A stretch of DNA of 64,000 nt from an uncultured Alistipes sp. Its GTDB lineage: Bacteria > Bacteroidota > Bacteroidia > Bacteroidales > Rikenellaceae. The notes under the pieces were generated by a model, which worked only from the letters and a program-made list of their open reading frames with translations, was not told where the DNA came from and ran no database searches. The stretch is from the NCBI GenBank assembly GCA_947364365.1, contig CANASP010000006.1, positions 47,073 to 111,072 on the forward strand, in the 5' to 3' direction. Shown piece by piece: positions 8,545-18,067 of the stretch (position 1 is its first letter; each line of letters opens with the position of its first letter). Made by a program: the position numbers and the translations under genes.

Positions 8545-9171
8545 TTAAGCTAACATCTCATTGAGTACATTCTCGGCGCCCTCCACCATCACGATGGCCG
8601 ATGCGTTCATCACGTCGTAGGTGCAGAGGTTCTGCGCCAGGACGGGAAGCACGTTGGGGATGTTGCGGCACGAGAGCTGCAGGTTGACGTTGGTCTCGGG
8701 AAGCACGAGCAGGATCTTCTTGTCGGCGACCTTCAGTGCCTCGGCCAGCGCCACGACCGTCTTGGTCTTGGGAGCCTCGAGCGAGAGGGTCTCGACGATG
8801 CTGATCACACCGGCCTGAGCCTTGTAGGTCAGCGCGCTGCGGCGAGCCAGCTGCTTGAGCTTCTTGTTGAGCTTGAAGCGGTAGTCGCGGGGCACGGGAC
8901 CGAAGACGCGGCCGCCGCCCGGGAAGAGGGGCGAGAGGATCGAGCCGCAACGGGCACCACCGGTACCCTTCTGGCGCTTGAGCTTGCGGGTCGAACCGGC
9001 AACCTCGTTGCGCTGCTTGGCCTTGTGCGTACCCTGACGCTGGTCGGCGAGGTACTGCTTCACGTCGAGGTAGATCGCGTGGTCATTAGCCTCCACGCCG
9101 AAGACGGCATCCGAAAGGGTTACCTTACGACCCGTCTCTTGTCCCTGGGTGTTCAATACAGCTAATTCCAT
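8545..9171 (-). CDS. rplD: 50S ribosomal protein L4
   Basis: 208 residues from the ATG at 9171 (MELAVLNTQGQETG). An in-frame ATG 12 bases upstream lies inside rplC and is less likely. The extended loop shows KLKRQKGTGGARCGSILSPL and GGGRVFGPVPRDY, the exit-tunnel part of L4. It starts 1 base from the rplC stop. Confidence 0.97.
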   Translation of the reverse strand: MELAVLNTQGQETGRKVTLSDAVFGVEANDHAIYLDVKQYLADQRQGTHKAKQRNEVAGSTRKLKRQKGTGGARCGSILSPLFPGGGRVFGPVPRDYRFKLNKKLKQLARRSALTYKAQAGVISIVETLSLEAPKTKTVVALAEALKVADKKILLVLPETNVNLQLSCRNIPNVLPVLAQNLCTYDVMNASAIVMVEGAENVLNEMLA

Positions 9172-9172
9172 A

Positions 9173-9787
9173 CTACTTCTCAATCGTTAAATAAGCACCT
9201 TTTGCACCCGGAATCGAACCCTTCACCAGAATGAGGTTGCTCTCGGGAATTACTTTCAATACACGCAGGTTGAGAACCTTAACCTGCTCGCCGCCCATCT
9301 GGCCCGGCAGACGCTTGCCCTTGAAGACACGCGAGGGATAGGACGAGGCACCCAGCGAACCCGGCTTGCGCTGACGGTTGTGCTGACCGTGGGTCTGGCC
9401 GCCGACACCGCCGAAGCCGTGACGCTTCACGACGCCCTGGAAGCCCTTGCCCTTCGAGATCCCGGTAACGTCCACCCAGTCCTCCTCCGAGAACATCTCC
9501 ACGGTGAGCGTGTCGCCCAGGTTCAGCTCGGGCATCCCCTTGAACTCGGCGAGCTTGCGCTTGGGGGTGGTACCTGCCTTCTTGAAGTGACCTAACAAAC
9601 TGCTGGTGGTGTGCTTTTCACTTTTCTCGTCATAGGCAACCTGGACCGCTTCGTAGGAGTCCTTCTCCACGGTCTTGATTTGCGTAACAACGCACGGACC
9701 AGCCTCGATAACAGTGCATGGTATGTTCTTACCCTCGGCACTGTAAACGGAAGTCATTCCGATTTTCTTTCCAATAAGTCCTGACAT
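9173..9787 (-). CDS. rplC: 50S ribosomal protein L3
   Basis: 204 residues. It starts [20 protein letters not shown] and contains [17 protein letters not shown] and [18 protein letters not shown], the loop that reaches the peptidyl-transferase centre. It follows rpsJ by 58 bases and is nearly joined to rplD. Confidence 0.98.
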   Translation of the reverse strand: MSGLIGKKIGMTSVYSAEGKNIPCTVIEAGPCVVTQIKTVEKDSYEAVQVAYDEKSEKHTTSSLLGHFKKAGTTPKRKLAEFKGMPELNLGDTLTVEMFSEEDWVDVTGISKGKGFQGVVKRHGFGGVGGQTHGQHNRQRKPGSLGASSYPSRVFKGKRLPGQMGGEQVKVLNLRVLKVIPESNLILVKGSIPGAKGAYLTIEK

Positions 9788-9845
9788 TTGTTGTCGTTTG
9801 TTTGTTATGTATAAAGTGATCCTTTTTCAGTCTGTCGCAAGCCGA

Positions 9846-10151
9846 TCACACCTTGATCTCGACCTCGACGCCCGAGGGGAGCTCGAGCTTCATCAGCGCG
9901 TCGATCGTCTTGGGCGTCGACGAGTAGATGTCGAGAATACGCTTGAAGGTGCAGAGCTGGAACTGCTCGCGGGCCTTCTTGTTGACGAAGGTCGAGCGGT
10001 TTACCGTAAAGATCTGCTTGTGGGTGGGCAGGGGCACGGGACCGCTCACTACGGCGCCCGTGCTCTTGACGGTCTTCACAATCTTCTCGGCGGACTTGTC
10101 CACCAGATTGTGATCGAAAGACTTTAACTTGATTCTGATTTTCTGGCTCAT
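9846..10151 (-). CDS. rpsJ: 30S ribosomal protein S10
   Basis: 101 residues. [38 protein letters not shown] and the C-terminal [13 protein letters not shown] match S10 (NusE), which also joins antitermination complexes. It lies 9 bases after fusA, so the str and S10 clusters are continuous here with no tuf gene between them. Confidence 0.98.
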   Translation of the reverse strand: MSQKIRIKLKSFDHNLVDKSAEKIVKTVKSTGAVVSGPVPLPTHKQIFTVNRSTFVNKKAREQFQLCTFKRILDIYSSTPKTIDALMKLELPSGVEVEIKV

Positions 10152-10160
10152 ATCGTTTGC

Positions 10161-12272
10161 TTATTCTATATCCTTACGTTTACCACTCGCTTTCTCGATG
10201 ATCTCCTTGGCCAGGTTGGCGGGAACCTCCTCGAAGTGCGAGAACTCCATCGACGACGTAGCGCGGCCCGACGAGATCGTACGCAGTACGGTCACATAGC
10301 CGAACATCTCCGACAGGGGAACCTTGGCCTTGACCACGCGGGCGGTGCCCTTCGACTCCATGCCGGTGATCTGACCGCGGCGCTTGTTCAGGTCGCCGAT
10401 GATGTCACCCATGTTCTCCTCGGGCGTAACGACCTCGACCGACATGACCGGCTCCATGATGACCGAACCGGCCTTGGGAGCGGCGGCGCGATAGCCGTTG
10501 CGGGCAGCGATCTCGAACGAGAGCTGGTCGGAGTCGACGGGGTGGAACGAACCGTCGAGCAGCGTGATCTTCATCGAGTCCATCTTGTAGCCGGCCAGTG
10601 CACCGTTGTCCATCGCCGAAGCGAAGCCCTTCTGCACGGCGGGGATGAACTCCTTGGGGATGTTACCGCCCTTGACCTGGTCGACGAACTCAAGACCCAT
10701 CTTGCCGTCCTCGGCAGGACCGATCTCGAAGATGATGTCGGCGAACTTACCGCGACCGCCGGTCTGCTTCTTGAAGACCTCGCGGTGCTGAACGGTCTTG
10801 GTCAGCGACTCCTTGTAGTTGACCTGGGGAGCGCCCTGGTTGATCTCCACACCGAACTCGCGGCGCAGACGGTCGACGATGATGTCGAGGTGGAGCTCAC
10901 CCATACCGCTGATGACGGTCTGACCCGAATCCTCGTCGGTGTGAACCGTGAAGGTGGGGTCCTCCTCGGCCAGCTTGCCCAGCGCGATACCCAGCTTGTC
11001 CAGGTCCTTCTGCGTCTTGGGCTCTACGGCCAGACCGATCACCGGCTCGGGGAAGGTCATCTGCTCGAGGACGATCGGAGCGTTCTCGGCGCAGAGCGTG
11101 TCGCCCGTGCGGATCTCCTTGAAACCTACGGCAGCGCAGATATCGCCGGCCGTGACGGTCTCCATCGGGTTCTGCTTGTTGGCGTGCATCTGGTAGATGC
11201 GGCTGATGCGCTCGCGCTTGCCGCTGCGTGCGTTGAGCACGTAGGAACCGGCGTCGAGCTTACCCGAGTAGACGCGGACGAAAGCCAGACGGCCCACGAA
11301 GGGGTCGGTGGCGATCTTGAACGCCAGACCGCAGAACGGATCGCTCTCCGAAGCGTTGCGGGTCTCCTCCTCCTCGGTCTTGGGGTTCATACCCGTCACG
11401 GCGGGAACGTCGAGCGGCGAGGGCAGGAAGGCCATCACGTAGTCGAGCAGCTTCTGCACGCCCTTGTTGTGGAACGACGAACCGCAGAGCATCGGCACGA
11501 GCTGCATCGAGATCGTGGCCTTGCGGATGGCGACCAACAGCTCCTCGGGGGTGATCGAATCGGGATCCTCGAAGAACTTCTCCATCAGCGCGTCGTCGGT
11601 CGAAGCGACCTCCTCGATGAGCTTGGCGCGCCACTCGGCGGCCTCGGCCTTCATCGAATCGGGAATCTCCTTCAGCTCGAAGTTGTCGCGCACCGACTTG
11701 TCGTCGTAGTAGTAGATCGCGTTATTATATATAAGGTCTACCAGACCCTCGAACTTGTCCTCGGCACCGATGGGCAGCACGACGGGAAGCGCCGTAGCGC
11801 CGAAGTGCTCCTTGATCTGCGCGCAGACGGCGAGGAAGTCGGCACCCGTGCGGTCCATCTTGTTGACGTAACCGATACGGGGCACGTTATATTTGTCGGC
11901 CTGACGCCATACGGTCTCCGACTGGGGCTCCACACCGCCGACGGCGCAGAACGTGGCGATCGCGCCGTCCAGCACGCGCAGCGAACGCTCCACCTCGACC
12001 GTGAAGTCGACGTGTCCCGGGGTGTCGATCAGGTTGATCTGGTACTGGTGGTCCTTGTACTGCCAGAAGGCCGTCGTGGCGGCCGAGGTGATGGTGATAC
12101 CGCGCTCCTGCTCCTGGACCATCCAGTCCATGGTGGCGCCGCCCTCGTGCACCTCGCCGATCTTGTGGGTCTTACCCGTGTAGAAAAGGATTCGCTCCGA
12201 CGTCGTGGTCTTACCGGCATCGATGTGCGCCATGATACCGATATTACGCGTGTACTTTAAGTCTCTTGCCAT
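10161..12272 (-). CDS. fusA: Elongation factor G
   Basis: 703 residues, normal for EF-G, the translocation GTPase. The P-loop [15 protein letters not shown] is near residue 15. Switch II is in [15 protein letters not shown] and the G4 motif is [11 protein letters not shown]. Domains II to V follow ([12 protein letters not shown]-terminal [20 protein letters not shown]). It lies between rpsG and rpsJ. Confidence 0.98.
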   Translation of the reverse strand: MARDLKYTRNIGIMAHIDAGKTTTSERILFYTGKTHKIGEVHEGGATMDWMVQEQERGITITSAATTAFWQYKDHQYQINLIDTPGHVDFTVEVERSLRVLDGAIATFCAVGGVEPQSETVWRQADKYNVPRIGYVNKMDRTGADFLAVCAQIKEHFGATALPVVLPIGAEDKFEGLVDLIYNNAIYYYDDKSVRDNFELKEIPDSMKAEAAEWRAKLIEEVASTDDALMEKFFEDPDSITPEELLVAIRKATISMQLVPMLCGSSFHNKGVQKLLDYVMAFLPSPLDVPAVTGMNPKTEEEETRNASESDPFCGLAFKIATDPFVGRLAFVRVYSGKLDAGSYVLNARSGKRERISRIYQMHANKQNPMETVTAGDICAAVGFKEIRTGDTLCAENAPIVLEQMTFPEPVIGLAVEPKTQKDLDKLGIALGKLAEEDPTFTVHTDEDSGQTVISGMGELHLDIIVDRLRREFGVEINQGAPQVNYKESLTKTVQHREVFKKQTGGRGKFADIIFEIGPAEDGKMGLEFVDQVKGGNIPKEFIPAVQKGFASAMDNGALAGYKMDSMKITLLDGSFHPVDSDQLSFEIAARNGYRAAAPKAGSVIMEPVMSVEVVTPEENMGDIIGDLNKRRGQITGMESKGTARVVKAKVPLSEMFGYVTVLRTISSGRATSSMEFSHFEEVPANLAKEIIEKASGKRKDIE

Positions 12273-12287
12273 GTGTCGGTCCTCCTA

Positions 12288-12764
12288 TTAGAATCTGAAG
12301 TGAGCGAATGCCTTGTTGGCCTCGGCCATGCGGTGCATCTCCTCCTTACGCTTGAAGGCGGCACCCTGCTGGTTGTAGGCGTCGATGATCTCGGCGGAAA
12401 GCTTGTCTGCCATCGTTCGGCCGGCGCGCTTGCGCGAGTAGAGGACAAGGTTTTTCATGGAAATAGAAATCTTGCGCTCCGGACGAACCTCCATAGGAAC
12501 CTGGAAGGTCGCACCACCGATACGCTTCGACTTCACTTCGACTTGGGGCGTGATGTTCTCGAGGGCCTGTTTCCAGATTTCCAGCGGAGACTTATCAGCA
12601 TCCTTCATCTTCTTGCCGACGATCTCCAGCGAGTCGTAGAAAATCGTGTAGGCAATACTCTTCTTACCATCCAGCATGAGGTTGTTCACGAAACGGGTCA
12701 CGGCCACGTCTCCGAACTTGGGATCCGGAAGTAGAATTCGCTTCTTAGGCTTAGCTTTTCTCAT
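12288..12764 (-). CDS. rpsG: 30S ribosomal protein S7
   Basis: 158 residues. [37 protein letters not shown] and the C-terminal [19 protein letters not shown] are diagnostic of S7, the organiser of the 30S head and E-site. It lies between rpsL and fusA as in the classical str operon. Confidence 0.98.
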   Translation of the reverse strand: MRKAKPKKRILLPDPKFGDVAVTRFVNNLMLDGKKSIAYTIFYDSLEIVGKKMKDADKSPLEIWKQALENITPQVEVKSKRIGGATFQVPMEVRPERKISISMKNLVLYSRKRAGRTMADKLSAEIIDAYNQQGAAFKRKEEMHRMAEANKAFAHFRF

Positions 12765-12806
12765 TGCTATTTATTTCTTTCGAATTAGATTGTTTCTTGT
12801 GAGCGA

Positions 12807-13187
12807 TTATTTACCGGCCTTGGGGCGCTTTGCACCGTACTTCGAACGACGCTGGCGACGACCGTCGACACCGGCCGAGTCGAGCGCACCGCGCACGAGG
12901 TGGTAACGAACACCCGGGAGGTCCTTGACACGACCGCCGCGGACGAGCACGATCGAGTGCTCCTGCAGGTTGTGGCCCTCACCCGGGATGTAGGCGTTGA
13001 CCTCCTTGCCGTTGGTCAGACGTACACGCGCTACCTTACGCATAGCCGAGTTAGGCTTCTTCGGGGTCGTCGTGTACACACGGGTACATACGCCTCGACG
13101 CTGGGGACACGCGGCCAGAGCCGGCGACTTCGACTTGTCCTCCAGGCTTACGCGACCGTTTCTCACTAACTGTTGAATAGTTGGCAT
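12807..13187 (-). CDS. rpsL: 30S ribosomal protein S12
   Basis: 126 residues. It begins [20 protein letters not shown]. The decoding-site loops [18 protein letters not shown] and [17 protein letters not shown] keep the lysines whose mutation gives streptomycin resistance in E. coli, so this looks wild type. It is the first gene of the str/S10 transcript. Confidence 0.98.
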   Translation of the reverse strand: MPTIQQLVRNGRVSLEDKSKSPALAACPQRRGVCTRVYTTTPKKPNSAMRKVARVRLTNGKEVNAYIPGEGHNLQEHSIVLVRGGRVKDLPGVRYHLVRGALDSAGVDGRRQRRSKYGAKRPKAGK

Positions 13188-13245
13188 TTCTTAAACTGTC
13201 CTTTAATTGGTTAAAAAATCTATTTCCATTGTCCAGAATGGACCG

Positions 13246-13253
13246 CAAAGATA
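13246..13253 (-). promoter_or_regulatory. Promoter -7 element upstream of rpsL
   Basis: The minus strand reads TATCTTTG, the Bacteroidetes -7 element, 58 bases before the rpsL ATG. No good TTTG is seen 19-21 bases upstream. The rest of the region to about 13430 is A/T-rich and contains no recognisable gene. Confidence 0.6.
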
Positions 13254-13429
13254 GCGATTTTTCGCGACATTCCATATATAACCGCGTCTTTTTTCGCGCT
13301 TTTCGGGCCTTTGTCGCGGTTTTCGATTCTTTTTAACTATCGATTTCCAAAAACAATAACCATCCATTTATAACAACAAAATAAACCGGCTCCTCCACAA
13401 CGATTTAGCGGGCCTCGCGACCGGGCATG

Positions 13430-13462
13430 AAAAAAGCGGTGCGAACATTCGTTTCGCACCGC
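13430..13462 (-). terminator. Intrinsic terminator after the small membrane protein gene
   Basis: On the minus strand a perfect 10-bp stem GCGGTGCGAA with a 7-base loop is followed by TTTTTT. It lies about 30 bases after the stop at 13492. It should stop transcription before the rpsL promoter region. Confidence 0.85.
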
Positions 13463-13491
13463 ATATCTTCCGATCGTTCAACCGATTGAAA

Positions 13492-13689
13492 CTATCGTTC
13501 CATCCGCTCCGTCGCCGCGATGAGCGCCACCGACCAGAGGATCGAAAAACCCGTCGCGCACACCTCGGGCCATTCGCCGGCACCGCCCTCCGCACCGCGC
13601 CAGAGCAGCAACCATCCGGCGGCCGCCTGCACGACGACCACCGCCGCGAGCCCCGCCGCAGCCAGCGCAATGCGTCGGCGGACCGCCAC
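13492..13689 (-). CDS. Small two-helix membrane protein, unknown function
   Basis: 65 residues. Two hydrophobic segments, about residues 7-30 (IALAAAGLAAVVVVQAAAGW) and 44-59, are separated by a short Gly/Glu-rich loop. A basic N-terminus suggests the N-in orientation. It sits 25 bases after the lipoprotein gene and before a terminator, so the two are probably co-transcribed. No family was recognised. A real gene is likely from position and terminator, but its short length limits confidence. Confidence 0.6.
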   Translation of the reverse strand: MAVRRRIALAAAGLAAVVVVQAAAGWLLLWRGAEGGAGEWPEVCATGFSILWSVALIAATERMER

Positions 13690-13714
13690 TGCCGGAGCGG
13701 CGCCGCTCCGGTTT

Positions 13715-14266
13715 TCACTCCCGCATCAGCACGCATTCGAGCGTCGCGCCGCGGTCCGCGCCGTCGACATAAATATGCCGGACGGTCGTGGGCTCGCCGT
13801 TCTTCCACGTTCGGGAATAGTCGAACGCGATTTCGGTCGTCGTCCCGTCACCCCAGTCGATCGTCAGCGGTTCCCGCTCGTAGCCGACCTCGGCGTCGAA
13901 CTCCCCGAAGACCAGGTGCCAGTTCTCCCGGTAAGTATAACGGAGGCAAAATCCGTAGAACCGCACGGGAATCACGCGGGTCGCTGCTGCGGCGGCATCG
14001 GATCCCCCGCGGCCGACGACCAGCGTCTCGCGGTCCAGTTCATAACGTTTGCCCTTGTAGATCACCGCGATCGGGTCGTTCGCGATCGTGCGTTCGGCAT
14101 CGGGATCGAGCCGATTCTCCCGCCCCGACGGATCGGTCACGTAAACGCGGACCATCTCGTGGGCGAAATCCCAAAGCACATCGTCCTTGTCGTCGCCGCA
14201 ACCCGCGGCCGCAACCGCCACCAGAGACAGGCAAAGCAGTCTCTTCAGAAGATTCAGTTTTTTCAT
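13715..14266 (-). CDS. Putative lipoprotein, unknown function
   Basis: 183 residues from the ATG at 14266, chosen because it starts a lipoprotein signal peptide: basic KKLNLLKR, a hydrophobic core and a lipobox AAAGC with Cys23. An ATG 48 bases upstream would bury the signal. After the Cys come GDDKDD, an acidic stretch often linked to surface export of Bacteroidetes lipoproteins. The mature part has beta-rich segments such as LTIDWGDGTTTEIAFDY and ends VECVLMRE-like (LECVLMRE). No catalytic motif is visible. It is followed by a small membrane protein gene. Confidence 0.75.
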   Translation of the reverse strand: MKKLNLLKRLLCLSLVAVAAAGCGDDKDDVLWDFAHEMVRVYVTDPSGRENRLDPDAERTIANDPIAVIYKGKRYELDRETLVVGRGGSDAAAAATRVIPVRFYGFCLRYTYRENWHLVFGEFDAEVGYEREPLTIDWGDGTTTEIAFDYSRTWKNGEPTTVRHIYVDGADRGATLECVLMRE

Positions 14267-14360
14267 GGTATGAAGTTTAAAGAGTTTTCCGCGCAAGCTA
14301 TTGAAAGAACGCAAGAAACGGCGAAATACTGCACGCCGCGCGCGAATTTCCCGCCGCGCC

Positions 14361-14392
14361 GTTGCGCGATTCGGCCGAATTGTCTATTTTTG
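14361..14392 (+). promoter_or_regulatory. Promoter for leuS
   Basis: GTTG at 14361-14364 is followed after exactly 20 bases by TATTTTTG at 14385-14392, an excellent match to the Bacteroidetes consensus. The leuS ATG is 32 bases downstream. Confidence 0.8.
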
Positions 14393-14424
14393 TCGGACAA
14401 TCAGGCAAAAATCAAACGAACGAT

Positions 14425-17181
14425 ATGGAATACAACTTCAAGGAGCTCGAAGCCAAGTGGCAGGAGCGCTGGCGCGAACGCAAGACCTACAAGGTGGAGA
14501 TCGACCCCTCGCGGCCGAAATTCTATGTGCTCGACATGTTCCCCTACCCCTCGGGCGCGGGGCTCCACGTGGGCCATCCGCTGGGCTACATCGCCTCGGA
14601 CATCTACGCCCGCTACAAGCGGCTGAAGGGCTTCAACGTCCTCCACCCGATGGGCTACGACGCCTTCGGCCTGCCGGCCGAGCAGTATGCCATCCAGACG
14701 GGCCAGCACCCCGCGGTGACCACCGAGCGCAACATCGCCCGTTACCGCGAGCAGCTCGACAAGATCGGCTTCTCGTTCGACTGGTCGCGCGAGGTGCGCA
14801 CGTGCGATCCCGCATACTACAAGTGGACGCAGTGGGCCTTCCTGCAGATGTACGACCACTACTACTGCCGCACGTCGCAGAAGGCGCGCCCCATAGCCGA
14901 GCTCGTCGCGGCCTTCGAGAAGGCGGGCACCGAGGGGATCGACGCCGCCTGCACCACGGAGATGCGTTTCACGGCCGACGAGTGGCGCGCCATGGACGAG
15001 GCCGGGAAGGAGCGCGTGCTCCAAAACTACCGCCTGGCCTTCCGCGCCGACACGATGGTCAACTGGTGCCCCAAGCTGGGCACGGTGCTGGCCAACGACG
15101 AGGTGCGCGACGGGCTCTCAGTGCGCGGCGGCTATCCGGTCGAGCAGAAGCGCATGAAGCAGTGGCTGCTGCGCGTGACGGCCTACGCCCAGCGCATGCT
15201 TGACGGCCTGGACCGCCTGGCGTGGAGCGACTCGCTCAAGGAGATCCAGCGCAACTGGATCGGCCGCTCGGTGGGTGCCCAGGTCTTCTTCGACATTGAC
15301 GGCTCCGACCGCAAGCTGGAGATCTTCACCACGCGTCCCGACACGATCTTCGGCGTGACGTTCATGGTCATCGCCCCCGAGCACGAGTGGGTCGCCGACC
15401 TGACGACGGAGGAGAACCGCGAGGCCGTCGAGGAGTATGTCGCCCAGGCCCGCAAGCGGTCGGAGCGCGAGCGCATCGCCGACGCGCGCCGCGTGAGCGG
15501 CGTAGAGACGGGCTCCTATGCCGTCAACCCCTTCACCGGCAAGCGCATTCCGATCTACGTCTCGGACTACGTCCTCGCGGGCTACGGCACGGGGGCCATC
15601 ATGGCCGTCCCGGCCCACGACTCGCGCGACTGGGCCTTCGCCCGCCACTTCGGGCTGGAGATCACGCCGGTGGTCGCCGGCGGCGACGTCGCGGAGGCCT
15701 CCTACGACGCCAAGGAGGGACGCATGATCAACTCGGGCTTCCTCGACGGCAAGGAGGTCAAGGAGGCCATCGCGCTGATGTTCGACGAGGTCGAGCGCCG
15801 CGGCCTGGGCCGCCGGCTGGTCAACTACCGCCTGCGCGACGCCATCTTCTCGCGCCAGCGCTACTGGGGCGAGCCCTTCCCCGTCTATTACAAGGACGAC
15901 GTGGCCCATCCGCTCGCCGCAGAGAGCCTGCCGCTCGAACTGCCGCCGATCGCCGACTTCGGCCCCACGGCCGAGGGCGAACCGCCCCTGGCGCGCGTCG
16001 CCGAGTGGCACACGGCCGACGGCCACCCCTACGAGCTCTCGACGATGCCCGGCTTCGCCGGCTCGTCGGCCTACTACCTGCGCTACATGGACCCGCACAA
16101 CGACCGTGCGCTCGTCAGCCGCGAGGCCGACGAATACTGGCGTCAGGTCGACCTCTACGTGGGCGGCATCGAGCACGCCACGGGACACCTCATGTACTCG
16201 CGCTTCTGGAACATGTTCCTCTACGACCTGGGCTACGTCTGCGAGGAGGAGCCCTTCCGCAAGCTGGTCAACCAGGGGATGATCCAGGGCCGCTCGAACT
16301 TCGTCTACCGCGTGGTGGGCACCAACAAGTTCGTCTCGCTGGGGCTCAAGGAGCAGTACGAGACGCAGGAGATCCACGTCGACGTCAACATCGTGCGCAA
16401 CGACATCCTCGACCTGGAGGCCTTCAAGGCGTGGATGCCCGACTTCCGCGACGCCGAGTTCATCCTCGAGGACGGCAAGTACGTCTGCGGCTGGGCCATC
16501 GAGAAGATGTCGAAGTCGATGTACAACGTCGTCAACCCCGACTACATCGTCGACAACTACGGCGCCGACACGCTGCGCATGTACGAGATGTTCCTCGGGC
16601 CGCTCGAGCAGTCGAAGCCCTGGGACACCAACGGCATCGACGGCGTGCACAAGTTCCTGCGCCGCTTCTGGCGGCTCTTCTTCGACCGCGACGGCCGCCT
16701 GGCCGTGAGCGACGAACCCGCCACCGAAAAGGAGCTGCGCACGCTGCACAAGACGATCAGGAAGGTCACCGACGACATCGAGAACTTCTCGTTCAACACC
16801 TCGGTGGCCGCCTTCATGATCTGCCTCAACGAACTGGGTGACTGCTCCAAGCGCGCGATCCTCGAACCGCTCACGGTTCTGATCGCCCCCTTCGCGCCCC
16901 ACCTGGCCGAGGAGCTGTGGGAGGCGCTGGGCCACACGACGTCGGTCTGCGACGCGAGCTACCCGGAGTACGAGGAGAAGTACCTCGCGCAGAGCGCCTT
17001 CGAATATCCCGTATCGGTCAACGGCAAGCTGCGCTTCAAGAAGGAGTACGCGACGTCGCTGACGCCGGCCGAGATCCAGGCGGCCGTCGTCGCCGAGCCG
17101 GAAGCGGCGAAGTGGCTCGACGGCAAGACGCCCAAGAAGGTGATCGTCGTCCCGGGCAAGATCATCAACATCGTCATCTGA
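14425..17181 (+). CDS. leuS: Leucine-tRNA ligase
   Basis: 918 residues from the ATG at 14425 ([16 protein letters not shown]). The longer in-frame start at 14362 overlaps the promoter and is rejected. The class I signatures are HVGHPLG (HIGH motif, residues 48-54) and KMSKS (residues 694-698). The editing domain includes [19 protein letters not shown]. The enzyme charges tRNA-Leu in the cytoplasm. Two secreted glycan-active enzymes follow with gaps of 7 and 12 bases and may be read through from this promoter. Confidence 0.97.
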   Translation: MEYNFKELEAKWQERWRERKTYKVEIDPSRPKFYVLDMFPYPSGAGLHVGHPLGYIASDIYARYKRLKGFNVLHPMGYDAFGLPAEQYAIQTGQHPAVTTERNIARYREQLDKIGFSFDWSREVRTCDPAYYKWTQWAFLQMYDHYYCRTSQKARPIAELVAAFEKAGTEGIDAACTTEMRFTADEWRAMDEAGKERVLQNYRLAFRADTMVNWCPKLGTVLANDEVRDGLSVRGGYPVEQKRMKQWLLRVTAYAQRMLDGLDRLAWSDSLKEIQRNWIGRSVGAQVFFDIDGSDRKLEIFTTRPDTIFGVTFMVIAPEHEWVADLTTEENREAVEEYVAQARKRSERERIADARRVSGVETGSYAVNPFTGKRIPIYVSDYVLAGYGTGAIMAVPAHDSRDWAFARHFGLEITPVVAGGDVAEASYDAKEGRMINSGFLDGKEVKEAIALMFDEVERRGLGRRLVNYRLRDAIFSRQRYWGEPFPVYYKDDVAHPLAAESLPLELPPIADFGPTAEGEPPLARVAEWHTADGHPYELSTMPGFAGSSAYYLRYMDPHNDRALVSREADEYWRQVDLYVGGIEHATGHLMYSRFWNMFLYDLGYVCEEEPFRKLVNQGMIQGRSNFVYRVVGTNKFVSLGLKEQYETQEIHVDVNIVRNDILDLEAFKAWMPDFRDAEFILEDGKYVCGWAIEKMSKSMYNVVNPDYIVDNYGADTLRMYEMFLGPLEQSKPWDTNGIDGVHKFLRRFWRLFFDRDGRLAVSDEPATEKELRTLHKTIRKVTDDIENFSFNTSVAAFMICLNELGDCSKRAILEPLTVLIAPFAPHLAEELWEALGHTTSVCDASYPEYEEKYLAQSAFEYPVSVNGKLRFKKEYATSLTPAEIQAAVVAEPEAAKWLDGKTPKKVIVVPGKIINIVI

Positions 17182-17188
17182 CGCTGTC

Positions 17189-18055
17189 ATGCTCCGCCCG
17201 ATCGCAACCCTCGCCGCCACGCTGTCGGCCTGCCTCTGCGTCGCTGCGGCGCAGGGGCCCGATGCGGCCGCGGCCCCGCCCCATGAAATGACGGTCTGGG
17301 ACAACGCCACGGCGCCCCACTCCAACGGCCTCGCGGGCGACGGCGCCCGCGCCACGCTCCATATCTACCCCGCCGATAAGGCACGCGACACGGGTCTTGC
17401 CGTCGTGGTCTGCCCGGGCGGCGGCTACGCCTACCTGGCCATGGACCACGAAGGCCACCGGGTCGCCGAATGGTTGGCCGACAACGGCGTCACGGCCGCC
17501 GTGTTGCGCTACCGCATGCCCGAGGGGCACCCCGAGGTACCGCTCGAGGACGCCGAGCGGGCCCTGCGCATCCTCATGGGGCTCGAAGCGGGTGCCACGG
17601 GCTACACGCCCGACCGGGTGGGCATCATGGGCTTCTCGGCGGGCGGCCATCTGGCCGCCATGACCGCGACGACGGGCGCCACGCGTCCCGCCTTCGCCGT
17701 ACTGTTCTATCCGGTCATCACGGGCGCGCCCGACGCCGCCCACGCCGGATCGTTCGACAACCTGCTGGGCGCGGACCGTACCGAGGAGCTCTCCGCCCGC
17801 TACTCGCTCGAACAGCGGGTCGACGACGCCACGCCGCCCACCCTGCTGCTGCTCTCCGACGACGACCGCACCGTACCGCCCGCCAACAGCATCCGCTACT
17901 ACCAGGCGCTCAAGGCCCGCGGCATCCCCGCCTCGATGCACGTCTACCCTTCGGGCGGCCACGGCTGGGGCTTCAACGACACGTTCCGCTACCGCGGGCA
18001 ATGGCAGCAGGCGCTGCTCGACTGGCTCCGCACCCTTCCCCGCACCGACCGCTAA
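17189..18055 (+). CDS. Secreted alpha/beta-hydrolase, carbohydrate-esterase-like
   Basis: 288 residues with an N-terminal signal peptide (cleavage near AAA-QG at residue 21). The fold is an alpha/beta hydrolase of the acetyl-esterase/lipase group. An oxyanion-hole motif VVVCPGGGYAYL is at about 73-84, the nucleophile Ser150 is in GFSAGG, the acid Asp is in SDDDRTVPP near 225, and His258 is in SGGHGWGF. Substrate is not shown. Family members often deacetylate polysaccharides, and the next gene is a hexosaminidase, so de-esterification of a glycan in the periplasm is plausible. Confidence 0.88.
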   Translation: MLRPIATLAATLSACLCVAAAQGPDAAAAPPHEMTVWDNATAPHSNGLAGDGARATLHIYPADKARDTGLAVVVCPGGGYAYLAMDHEGHRVAEWLADNGVTAAVLRYRMPEGHPEVPLEDAERALRILMGLEAGATGYTPDRVGIMGFSAGGHLAAMTATTGATRPAFAVLFYPVITGAPDAAHAGSFDNLLGADRTEELSARYSLEQRVDDATPPTLLLLSDDDRTVPPANSIRYYQALKARGIPASMHVYPSGGHGWGFNDTFRYRGQWQQALLDWLRTLPRTDR

Positions 18056-18067
18056 CACCTATCGAAC

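Noticed and set aside
14362-14424. Longer leuS start at 14362
   Set aside because: This start lies within the -33 element of a near-perfect promoter, so it would not be transcribed.
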